Shown in pieces: positions 1 through 5,726 of a DNA stretch of 5,867 bases (the stretch's first letter is position 1; each line of letters opens with the position of its first letter). The notes under the pieces are model-generated. The model had not been told where the DNA came from and ran no database searches. It saw only the letters and a program-made list of their open reading frames with translations. A program made the translations under genes and the position numbers. The DNA lies in NCBI GenBank assembly GCA_900757285.1, contig CAAENI010000058.1, positions 1 to 5,867 on the forward strand. Direction: 5' to 3'. The stretch comes from an uncultured Collinsella sp. Its GTDB lineage: Bacteria; Actinomycetota; Coriobacteriia; Coriobacteriales; Coriobacteriaceae.

Positions 1-144
1 CTGCTCGCGGTCCCACGGGCAGCCATCGGGCTGACGCAGGCGCCAGATGGTCTGCACCAGATGCTGCAGCTCGGCCGACGCGTCTACCAGCGTGGACAGG
101 TCGCGCGAGCCCTCGGCATTTTGCTGAGCCAGCTGCTCTGCCAT
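1..144 (-). CDS. mazG: MazG nucleoside triphosphate pyrophosphohydrolase, N-terminal fragment (cut by window edge)
   Basis: The first 48 codons of a minus-strand gene are present; the rest lies beyond the left edge. The visible protein starts MAEQLAQQNAEG and ends with LRQPDGCPWDREQ at about residues 36-48. That ending is the hallmark N-terminal motif of MazG (LR.P..GCPWD.EQT in E. coli). MazG hydrolyses (d)NTPs to NMP plus pyrophosphate, acting as a cytosolic house-cleaning enzyme and, in E. coli, lowering ppGpp. The metal-binding E-x-x-E helices expected further on are outside the window. The ATG lies 2 bp after the yfcE stop codon and has a strong GGAGGAGG-type Shine-Dalgarno inside yfcE, which fixes this start. 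The first 25 or so residues before the conserved motif are a poorly conserved extension relative to E. coli MazG. Family assignment is confident; function is inferred from the family. Confidence 0.88.
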   Translation of the reverse strand, partial: MAEQLAQQNAEGSRDLSTLVDASAELQHLVQTIWRLRQPDGCPWDREQ

Positions 145-146
145 GG

Positions 147-695
147 TTATTCCTCCTCCAGGATCACGTGACGGAACGCGCCGTCCTCGTAGATGCCATA
201 GCTGTGCGTACCGTCCTTGGGAATGCTCACGCTGCCGGGGTTGAAGAGCCACAGGCCCGGGTGCGCCTCGCTTGCCTCGTTAACCTTGATGTGCGTGTGG
301 CCGTAGACGAGCGCGGAGCCCTCGGGCAGCGCGGGCGCGTGATCAACGCTGTTATGCATGCCAGCGCCAAAGACGTGGCCATGCGTCAGGAACAGCTCGC
401 GGCCGGTCTCGTCGAACAGCGTGGCGTAGTCGGCCATGACGGGGAAGTCGAGGACCATCTGGTCGACCTCGGCGTCGCAGTTGCCGCGCACCGCGATGAT
501 GCGGTCGGCCAGGGCGTTGAGCAGCGGAATCACACGCTTGGGGGCATAGTCGCGCGGCAGGTCGTTGCGCGGGCCGTGGTAGAGCAGGTCGCCCAGCAGA
601 ACGATGCGGTCGGGCTGCTCGGATTCGATAGCGGCGACCAGGCGCTCGGTCCAGTATGCCGAGCCGTGGATGTCGGAGGCGATGAGGTATTTCAT
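147..695 (-). CDS. yfcE: YfcE-family metallophosphoesterase (phosphodiesterase)
   Basis: This 182-aa protein matches E. coli YfcE (184 aa) along its whole length. The calcineurin-like metallophosphoesterase motifs appear in order: SDIHG (D8, H10), LLGDLLYHGPRN (D36), VRGNCDAEVDQM (N72), LTHGHVFG (H105, H107) and VYGHTH (H133, H135), followed by FNPGSVSIPK at 151-160. These residues form the two-metal (typically Mn) site. E. coli YfcE hydrolyses model phosphodiesters; its physiological substrate is not settled. No signal peptide or membrane segment is seen, so it should be cytosolic. The ATG at 693-695 is preceded by GAAAGGA, 6 bases upstream, which supports this start. It follows the LarC2-domain gene by 55 bp and precedes mazG by 2 bp, so all three are probably one transcript. 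Nothing suggests degradation of the gene. Confidence 0.93.
   Translation of the reverse strand: MKYLIASDIHGSAYWTERLVAAIESEQPDRIVLLGDLLYHGPRNDLPRDYAPKRVIPLLNALADRIIAVRGNCDAEVDQMVLDFPVMADYATLFDETGRELFLTHGHVFGAGMHNSVDHAPALPEGSALVYGHTHIKVNEASEAHPGLWLFNPGSVSIPKDGTHSYGIYEDGAFRHVILEEE
150..159 (-). promoter_or_regulatory. mazG ribosome binding site embedded in the 3' end of yfcE
   Basis: Read on the minus strand, the last sense codons of yfcE (CTG GAG GAG GAA, encoding Leu-Glu-Glu-Glu) form a purine tract GGAGGAGGAA that ends 5 bases before the mazG ATG. This sets the mazG start. It also suggests that ribosomes finishing yfcE re-initiate on mazG. The acidic Glu-Glu-Glu tail of YfcE may partly be a by-product of this overlapping signal. 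Confidence 0.75.
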
Positions 696-750
696 GGGTG
701 GTCCTTTCGGTGGGGTTAATTGGATTGGCGCGGCACGTCACTCGCCCGCA

Positions 751-1236
751 TCACTCAAATCGCAGCGCCGCGCTCTGAGCCGCCTGCATCACGCGCTGGA
801 GCGGCGCGTTGTGCTCGCGGGCAAGACGGGCACAATCCTCGTACTCGGGTGCCGCGCGCTCGCTGCCGTCGGGCAGGGTGGCTACTTTGACGGCCACCTC
901 GCCCCAAGGCGTCGCTACCTGCTCAAAACGACGCGGCAGGCAGACGCGTTCCATCACCTGGCGACGAACGGCGTTGGTCGTGGTCTCCAAAAAGATAATC
1001 GTCTGTAGGCGCTCGATATCCTCGTGCGAGCAGATCACCTGCAGCTGCCAGCCGGGGCGACCTTTTTTGCAGTAGAGAGGCAGCCAGTGCACCTCGCGCG
1101 CACCTGCCTCGCGCAGGCGGTCGGCGGCATAGGCGAGTACCTCGGGCGATGCATCGTCGATGTCGCACTCCAGCTTGACGATGGTTTCGGGCGCATCGGT
1201 CTCGCGGGACAGCGGAGATGTACTTCCACGTTGCAT
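751..1236 (-). CDS. Standalone LarC C-terminal domain (LarC2 / DUF111) protein
   Basis: This 161-aa protein corresponds only to the C-terminal half of LarC, the nickel-pincer-cofactor nickel insertase (full LarC is about 400 aa). Visible landmarks are LECDIDDASPEVLAY (residues 22-36), CKKGRPG (56-62), LETTTNAVR (83-91), TPWGEVAVKV (109-118) and PEYEDCARLA (130-139), in the same order and spacing as in LarC. In Lactobacillus plantarum, LarC is made by programmed frameshifting between LarC1 and LarC2. LarC2 is the part that uses CTP and carries the metal-insertion chemistry. No LarC1 lies next to this gene: upstream is a non-coding divergent region. The ATG at 1234-1236 is preceded by GGAAAGGA about 10 bases upstream. 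A longer in-frame reading from about 1344 exists, but its extra residues look like non-coding translation and have no good ribosome site. Domain identity is confident; whether it acts in Ni-cofactor synthesis is open. Confidence 0.85.
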   Translation of the reverse strand: MQRGSTSPLSRETDAPETIVKLECDIDDASPEVLAYAADRLREAGAREVHWLPLYCKKGRPGWQLQVICSHEDIERLQTIIFLETTTNAVRRQVMERVCLPRRFEQVATPWGEVAVKVATLPDGSERAAPEYEDCARLAREHNAPLQRVMQAAQSAALRFE

Positions 1237-1339
1237 ACGGTCCGGATCCTTTCCGCACGGGCTCGTTTTGTTCACCCAAACGCTAGCACATCGGACGTGG
1301 CACAGGCGTGACTTTCGTCCGTCGCCGCCCTCGCCCCTA

Positions 1340-1370
1340 TCCAAACATGTACATCAGCCTCCAAACATGT
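1340..1370. repeat. Two 11-bp direct repeats, TCCAAACATGT, 20-bp period
   Basis: TCCAAACATGT occurs exactly at 1340-1350 and 1360-1370, two DNA helical turns apart. A diverged inverted third copy lies at about 1401-1410 (CACGTTTTGG), inside the right arm of the larger inverted repeat. Each copy contains the palindrome ACATGT. The spacing fits paired protein-binding sites, but it could equally be internal structure of a repeat element. Confidence 0.55.
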
Positions 1371-1410
1371 CATTTTTTGCAGCTTTCGGAGGCTGACGTA
1401 CACGTTTTGG
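1341..1410 (-). repeat. Long imperfect inverted repeat / potential RNA hairpin
   Basis: The left arm is 1341-1362 (22 nt) and the right arm 1388-1410 (23 nt), with a 25-nt loop between. The reverse complement of the right arm matches the left arm at 20 of 22 positions plus one bulged base. The innermost seven pairs (CAGCCTC-type core plus the closing C) are perfect. Both mismatches are A/G differences, so a minus-strand transcript would read them as G-U pairs and form a 22-pair stem with a single bulge; the plus strand would have two A-C mismatches. No U-tract follows the stem on the minus strand, so it does not look like a simple intrinsic terminator. It lies about 105 bp upstream of the LarC2-domain start. 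It could be a leader structure, a small RNA, or a REP- or MITE-like dispersed element. Confidence 0.7.
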
Positions 1411-1551
1411 AGCGGGGCCGCACACGATCAGAATTGCGCCTGCACTCCGTCCGCCATAAAGTTCGCTGCACTCAACAATTTTGGACTTTCTACGCAGTTC
1501 ATCGGCTAAAAAATTACCCTCGGCATACTTACCTGCTGCACGATGTTACTC

Positions 1552-1571
1552 TAGTTGCATTTGGCTAACTA
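1552..1571. promoter_or_regulatory. Possible operator: TAGTT / AACTA inverted repeat
   Basis: TAGTT (1552-1556) and AACTA (1567-1571) are perfect 5-bp inverted arms 10 bp apart. Inner GC dinucleotides extend the match if one base is bulged. The site lies about 50 bp before the exporter start codon, in the AT-richer zone, where a regulator could act. Arms this short arise by chance fairly often, and I do not recognise the sequence as a site for a known regulator. Confidence 0.2.
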
Positions 1572-1620
1572 ATCGGCTGCCGAGGACCCCGCCCGACACC
1601 GTTACGGCATCGGAGGTTTC

Positions 1621-4600
1621 ATGTTCGAGAAGCGGCTCTTCTCCCTGGTTCCGCAGGCAACGCCCTACATTGTGGCGAGCGTCCTGTTTAAATGGATCGC
1701 GCTCATGGCAAACATCACGGTGATGTGGGTGCTTGCGCGCATCTTGGGCGGCATCGTCACGGACGGTCTTTCCGCCGCGCTCGCCGTCGATGCCCTCGCA
1801 CAGGCGGCCTTGCCGCTCGCCTGCGCCATCATCGTGCGCGCCGCCGCCATCTATCTGGCGCAGCGTTCCGGTGACAAGGCCGCCTTCAAAGCCGTCCGCC
1901 GCGTGCGTTCGCTCGTCTACGACAAGCTCACCGCGCTCGGCCCGTCCTATACCGAAACCGTCCCCACCGCCGAGGCCGTGCAAACCAGCGTGGAGGGCGC
2001 CACGCAACTCCAGGTATACTTTGGCGGCTATCTGCCGCAGCTCTTTTTTGCCGGCCTGGCACCCATCACGCTGTTCGTGCTGCTCGTAGGCCAAGCGGGA
2101 CTTCCCGCCGCGCTGCTGCTCGTATGCGTCCCGGTCATCCCCATCTCCATCATGATGGTCATGCGCAACGCAAAAAAGATCGGTTCCGAGTATTGGGGCA
2201 GCTACGTCGATCTGGGCGGCATGTTCCTGGAGGCCGTTCAGGGTCTTACCAACCTTAAGGTGTATCAGGCCGACCGCGACTGGCACAAGCGCATCAACGC
2301 CGAGTCCGAGCGTTTCCGCACAGCGACCATGCGCCTGCTGGTGATGCAGCTGCGCTCCATTTGCGTTATGGACCTGGTCGTCTATATGGGCGCCGCGCTC
2401 GGCATTATCGTAGCCACGCTGCAGCTCGCCACGGGCAAAATTGGCTTTGAGGCGGCCTTTCTAGTCGTCTTTCTGTCGCAGGAGTTCTTTTTGCCCATGC
2501 GCCGCCTGGGATCGCTGTTCCACACGGCCATGAACGGCATGGCCGCCTCGCGCCGCATGTTTGGCATTTTGGATACGCCCGAGCCCGAGCGCGGCGATGT
2601 TGAGCTTGACGGTCGCGGCGATATCGAGCTCGCGGGCGTGAGCTATGCATACGGCGACCGCACGGTGCTGGACAGCGCCAGCGCGACCATTGCGCACGGC
2701 TCGCTCGTGGCACTCGTGGGCGAAAGCGGCGGCGGCAAGTCCACGCTCGCGGGGATTATCGCGGGCCGCAAGGGTGCCTACCGTGGCAGCGTTCGCATTG
2801 GCGGCGTCGAGCTGCGCGATGCCACGGCCGCCTCACTCATGCGTGCCGTCACCCTGGTGCCCACCAACGGCTACCTGTTTGCCGGCACCCTGCGCGACAA
2901 CCTGCTGCTCGCCCAGCCCAACGCCACCGACACCGAGCTTTTGCGCGCGCTCGACCGCACGCGCGTGGCGGCCTTTGTGCGGGCCAACGGCGGGCTCGAC
3001 ATGGTGATTAACGAGGGTGGCACCAACCTTTCGGGCGGCCAGCGCCAGCGCGTGTGCATGGCCCGCGCCCTGCTGCACGACTCGCCGATCTATGTGTTTG
3101 ACGAGGCTACGAGCAACGTCGATGCCGCAAGCGAGGCCGCGATCGGCGAGGTCATCGCGTCGCTTGCCGGCGGGCACACTGTAATCGTGGTGGCACACCG
3201 CCTGTCGACGATCGTGGACGCCGATCAGATCCTGGTGCTGGAACGCGGCCGCATTGCCGAGCGCGGCACCCATGATGAGCTCCTGTCGGGCGCGGGCGCC
3301 TATGCGCGCATGTGGAGCAGCCAGGAGCAGCTCTCGGCATATACGTATGCGGAGGGTGATGCCGAGGATGCCGGCGCGGTTGAGGCTGTTGACAGCAGCG
3401 CTGCCTGTACCGATGGCCTCAACGGTGCTGGCTCGTCTTCCGCTGCCGCGGCCACTGACTCCGGCCGCGCCCGTCGCTCGGCACCGTCCATCATGTGGCG
3501 CATGATGGGGCTCGTCCGACCGCTTGCCGGCTGGCTTGTGCTAGCCGTCGCGCTGGGCAGCATTGGCATGCTCACCGCCGCGTTCGTGCCGGCCTTTGGC
3601 GCCCTTGGCCTTATGGCCGCGCTGGGCAGCAACGCCTTGGGGCTTGGTCTGATCGCAGCATGCGCGGCCTGTGCCGCCTGCGGCATCGCACGTGGGCCGC
3701 TCCACTACGGCGAGCAGCTCTGCAACCATTACATCGCATTCCGTCTGCTCGCACACATTCGCGACCTGGTGTTTGGCGCCCTGCGCCAGCTCGCCCCCGC
3801 CAAGCTCGAGGGCCGCGGCAAGGGCGAGCTCGTGAGCCTGGTCACCTCGGATATCGAGCTGCTCGAGGTCTTCTACGCGCACACCATCTCGCCCATTGCC
3901 ATAGCTCTGGTCTGCACCGTTGTGTTTGAGGGCTTTTTGCTGGCTGTGAGCCCCGAGCTCGCAGGCATCGCGCTCGTGGCCTACGCGGTCCTGGGCGTGC
4001 TGCTGCCCCTGGTCTCGGCCAAGGCATGCGGCACCACCGGCCGCCAGAGCCGCGAGGGCGCCGGTAAGCTGGGCGCCTTTGTACTCGACAGTCTGCGCGG
4101 CGCGGGCGAGACCATCCAGTTTGCCGGTGGCACCGATCGCAGCCGTGCCCTGGCCAAGCTGACCGAGCAAGTCGGCGCCGTGGACGCGCGCCTCAAGCGC
4201 CGCCAGGCGGCCAGCGAGGCCGTAGCCGATGCGCTTATTCTTGCGGCCAATCTGGTGATGCTCGGGCATGCGCTGCAGCTGGTGGCTGCGGGAACGATTG
4301 ATTTTGCCGCAGCGTTTGTCGCCGTCTTTACCTTTGTGTCGTCGTTTGGTTCGGTAATGGCCGTGAGCCGCCTGGGCGCCTCACTGCAGGAGACGCTCGC
4401 TTCGGGCGCACGCGTGCTCGATTTGCTCGACGAGCGGCCCCAGTGCGCCGAGGTCGCCGATGGACAGGACGTTGAGTTTGCCGGCGCCGCAGCCGAGCAT
4501 GTGAGCTTTAGCTATGCGGGCGGCGTGGACGCGGGCGGTGCCGGCGCCACAGAGCAGGTCGCGAACGACGCCGCTGCGAATCTCATCCTCGACGACGTGA

Positions 4601-5187
4601 CCTGCACCTTTGCGCCCGGTACCATGACCTGCATCATGGGGCGCTCGGGCTCGGGCAAGTCGACGCTGCTTAAGCTGCTCATGCGCTTTTGGGACCCCGC
4701 AGCCGGCACCATCACGGTGAGCGGTGTCGATGCCCGCCACATCAACACGGCGAGCCTGCGCAGCCACGAGGCCTATATGACCCAGGACACACATCTGTTC
4801 TGCGGCACCGTACGCGAGAATCTGCTGGTCGCGCACGCCAACGCCACCAATGCCGAGCTGCTCGACGCTTGCCGCTCCGCTTCGCTTACCGCCCTCATCG
4901 ACCGCCTGCCGCAGGGTCTCGACACCCCGGTTGCCGAGCTGGGCGACTCGCTCTCGGGCGGCGAGCGCCAACGCATCGGCCTTGCGCGCATCTTCCTCAA
5001 CGACGCGCCTTTCATCTTGCTCGACGAGCCCACCAGCGCACTCGACGCCCTCAACGAGGCGTCCGTGATGCAGGCAATCGACGAGCTCAAGCGCCGCGGC
5101 AAGACCATTGTGCTCGTGAGCCACCGTGCCAGCACCTGCGCGTTTGCCGATTTCTCGCTTTCGGTCGAGCACGGGAGGCTGAGCTAA
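1621..5187 (+). CDS. Fused CydDC-like heterodimeric-type ABC exporter (TMD-NBD-TMD-NBD in one chain)
   Basis: This 1188-aa protein holds a whole exporter in one chain. Half 1 resembles CydD: membrane segments near 14-40, 58-80, 140-160, 161-181, 245-270 and 275-292, with CydD-like stretches YFGGYLPQL (133-141), FLEAVQGLTNLKVY (202-215) and SQEFFLPMRRLGSLFH (286-301). NBD1 has Walker A GESGGGKST (367-375), signature LSGGQRQR (470-477), Walker B YVFDE (E495) and switch H526. Its Q-loop reads VPTN, with Thr415 where Gln is expected. A low-complexity Ala/Ser/Gly/acidic linker (about 568-620) leads to half 2, which resembles CydC, with membrane segments near 635-668, 672-692, 757-777, 779-799, 868-890 and 895-912. 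NBD2 is canonical: Walker A GRSGSGKST (1007-1015), Q1055, LSGGERQR (1111-1118), Walker B ILLDE (E1136) and H1168. CydDC exports cysteine and glutathione and is needed for cytochrome bd assembly. No cydAB is in the window, so the substrate is inferred. The start has GGAGG 4 bases upstream. Confidence 0.88.
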   Translation: MFEKRLFSLVPQATPYIVASVLFKWIALMANITVMWVLARILGGIVTDGLSAALAVDALAQAALPLACAIIVRAAAIYLAQRSGDKAAFKAVRRVRSLVYDKLTALGPSYTETVPTAEAVQTSVEGATQLQVYFGGYLPQLFFAGLAPITLFVLLVGQAGLPAALLLVCVPVIPISIMMVMRNAKKIGSEYWGSYVDLGGMFLEAVQGLTNLKVYQADRDWHKRINAESERFRTATMRLLVMQLRSICVMDLVVYMGAALGIIVATLQLATGKIGFEAAFLVVFLSQEFFLPMRRLGSLFHTAMNGMAASRRMFGILDTPEPERGDVELDGRGDIELAGVSYAYGDRTVLDSASATIAHGSLVALVGESGGGKSTLAGIIAGRKGAYRGSVRIGGVELRDATAASLMRAVTLVPTNGYLFAGTLRDNLLLAQPNATDTELLRALDRTRVAAFVRANGGLDMVINEGGTNLSGGQRQRVCMARALLHDSPIYVFDEATSNVDAASEAAIGEVIASLAGGHTVIVVAHRLSTIVDADQILVLERGRIAERGTHDELLSGAGAYARMWSSQEQLSAYTYAEGDAEDAGAVEAVDSSAACTDGLNGAGSSSAAAATDSGRARRSAPSIMWRMMGLVRPLAGWLVLAVALGSIGMLTAAFVPAFGALGLMAALGSNALGLGLIAACAACAACGIARGPLHYGEQLCNHYIAFRLLAHIRDLVFGALRQLAPAKLEGRGKGELVSLVTSDIELLEVFYAHTISPIAIALVCTVVFEGFLLAVSPELAGIALVAYAVLGVLLPLVSAKACGTTGRQSREGAGKLGAFVLDSLRGAGETIQFAGGTDRSRALAKLTEQVGAVDARLKRRQAASEAVADALILAANLVMLGHALQLVAAGTIDFAAAFVAVFTFVSSFGSVMAVSRLGASLQETLASGARVLDLLDERPQCAEVADGQDVEFAGAAAEHVSFSYAGGVDAGGAGATEQVANDAAANLILDDVTCTFAPGTMTCIMGRSGSGKSTLLKLLMRFWDPAAGTITVSGVDARHINTASLRSHEAYMTQDTHLFCGTVRENLLVAHANATNAELLDACRSASLTALIDRLPQGLDTPVAELGDSLSGGERQRIGLARIFLNDAPFILLDEPTSALDALNEASVMQAIDELKRRGKTIVLVSHRASTCAFADFSLSVEHGRLS

Positions 5188-5606
5188 TGGCGCGCCCAGT
5201 CGACACACCGGAGCTAGCGCGCAAACGTGAGCGTGAGGCCCAAATGGTGTCGCAGATGATTGCGCTGTGGTGTCGTGGGCATCATGGCGGCGGGCATGTG
5301 GTCGAACAGGCTGGCGACGATGAGTCCGTGCGCGTGAAACTCGGCCTTCGAACCATTTCGCTCTGCCCCGAATGCGCCGAGCTGCAGAAATACGCCATCG
5401 CGCGCATTGAGCACTGCCCGCACATGGGCACCAAGACATTTTGCTCGGCATGTCCTTCGCATTGTTACCGGCCTGCCATGCGCGAGAAGATCCGCGAGGT
5501 TATGCGTTGGTCGGGACCGCGTATGATCCGCTATCGCCCCATCACCGCCGTGAGACACGCGATGGTAACAGTGCAGGCCAAACGCGCGGCGGCACGAAGC
5601 AAGTAG
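5187..5606 (+). CDS. ygbA: YgbA-family ('nitrous oxide-stimulated promoter') cysteine-rich protein
   Basis: This 139-aa protein has the full YgbA pattern: MVSQMIALWCRGHHG (20-34), LCPECAELQKYA (59-70), C77, the cluster C86-x2-C89-P-x-H-C93-Y-R-P-A-M-R, then VMRWSGPRMI (105-114). The seven cysteines (29, 60, 63, 77, 86, 89, 93) and His32/His33 look like metal or iron-sulfur ligands; that is inference. E. coli ygbA is controlled by the NO sensor NsrR, and the family name reflects this kind of regulation. The biochemical role is not established from the sequence. The start ATG overlaps the exporter stop as TAATG (one shared base), with GGGAGG at 5173-5178, 8 bases upstream, so the two genes are translationally coupled. 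No signal peptide or membrane segment is seen. About 18 extra residues (37-54) separate the CRxHH and CPxC motifs, and the Lys/Arg/Ala-rich tail is poorly conserved. Confidence 0.88.
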   Translation: MARPVDTPELARKREREAQMVSQMIALWCRGHHGGGHVVEQAGDDESVRVKLGLRTISLCPECAELQKYAIARIEHCPHMGTKTFCSACPSHCYRPAMREKIREVMRWSGPRMIRYRPITAVRHAMVTVQAKRAAARSK

Positions 5607-5688
5607 TCGCCGGCGCCGGCACGCGCCGCCCCGCCTTTCCACTCGATTTCGGCACCCGGCGTGCGCGGCGTGTTGAGAGCTGCACCAT

Positions 5689-5694
5689 TACAAT
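5689..5694 (+). promoter_or_regulatory. Possible -10 element for the PHP-domain gene
   Basis: TACAAT matches the -10 consensus at five of six bases and would give a leader of roughly 25 nt before the start at 5727. No acceptable -35 hexamer sits 16-18 bp upstream; TTGAGA at 5673-5678 is only 10 bp away. The rest of the 120-bp gap is GC-rich and includes the 12-bp perfect palindrome GCCGGCGCCGGC (5609-5620). I see no hairpin plus T-tract terminator after ygbA. Confidence 0.25.
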
Positions 5695-5726
5695 GGAGCG
5701 GATTCACCAAATGCAAAGGAGTCGCC

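Larger units (their letters stand above)
1237..1620. other. Divergent intergenic region between the LarC2-domain gene and the ABC exporter gene
   Basis: No convincing gene is present in these 384 bp; short readings in all frames lack ribosome sites and family resemblance. The part nearest the minus-strand gene (about 1237-1340) is GC-rich. A long inverted repeat occupies 1341-1410. The part from about 1455 to 1575 is visibly AT-richer than the coding DNA and probably holds the plus-strand promoter. Possible hexamers there are TTGGAC (1481-1486) and CATACT (1523-1528), but I found no pair with good spacing. ATCGGCT occurs twice (1501-1507, 1572-1578), as does CTGCACTC (1440-1447, 1466-1473). 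The ABC gene's ribosome site GGAGG is at 1612-1616, 4 bases before its ATG. Confidence 0.7.

Noticed and set aside
168..719. 183-codon plus-strand frame opposite yfcE
   Set aside because: It is antisense to a full-length, motif-complete YfcE and shows only Val/Ala-rich shadow composition.
1280..1285. Minus-strand TAGCGT with upstream TGTGC as a -10 element for the LarC2 operon
   Set aside because: It fits only the loose TAnnnT pattern and no -35-like hexamer lies at 16-18 bp, so it is not strong enough to annotate.
1237..1344. Longer N-terminus for the LarC2-domain protein, or a remnant of LarC1
   Set aside because: The extra 36 residues show no LarC1 resemblance and no good ribosome site precedes the upstream ATG, so the ATG at 1236 is preferred.
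1546..2286. 246-codon open frame on the minus strand, opposite the start of the exporter
   Set aside because: It is antisense to strongly supported exporter coding sequence, resembles no family and is rich in His/Gly/Asp as expected of a GC-rich shadow frame.
4689..5186. Upstream in-frame extension of the ygbA reading frame
   Set aside because: This stretch lies out of frame inside the exporter NBD2 coding sequence. YgbA homology begins just after the ATG at 5187, which has its own ribosome site.
4381..5451. 356-codon minus-strand frame opposite NBD2 and ygbA
   Set aside because: It overlaps two well-supported plus-strand genes and matches no recognisable protein.
5609..5620. Perfect palindrome GCCGGCGCCGGC just after ygbA as a terminator
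   Set aside because: It has no loop and no following T-tract, and such GC palindromes are common by chance in this base composition.
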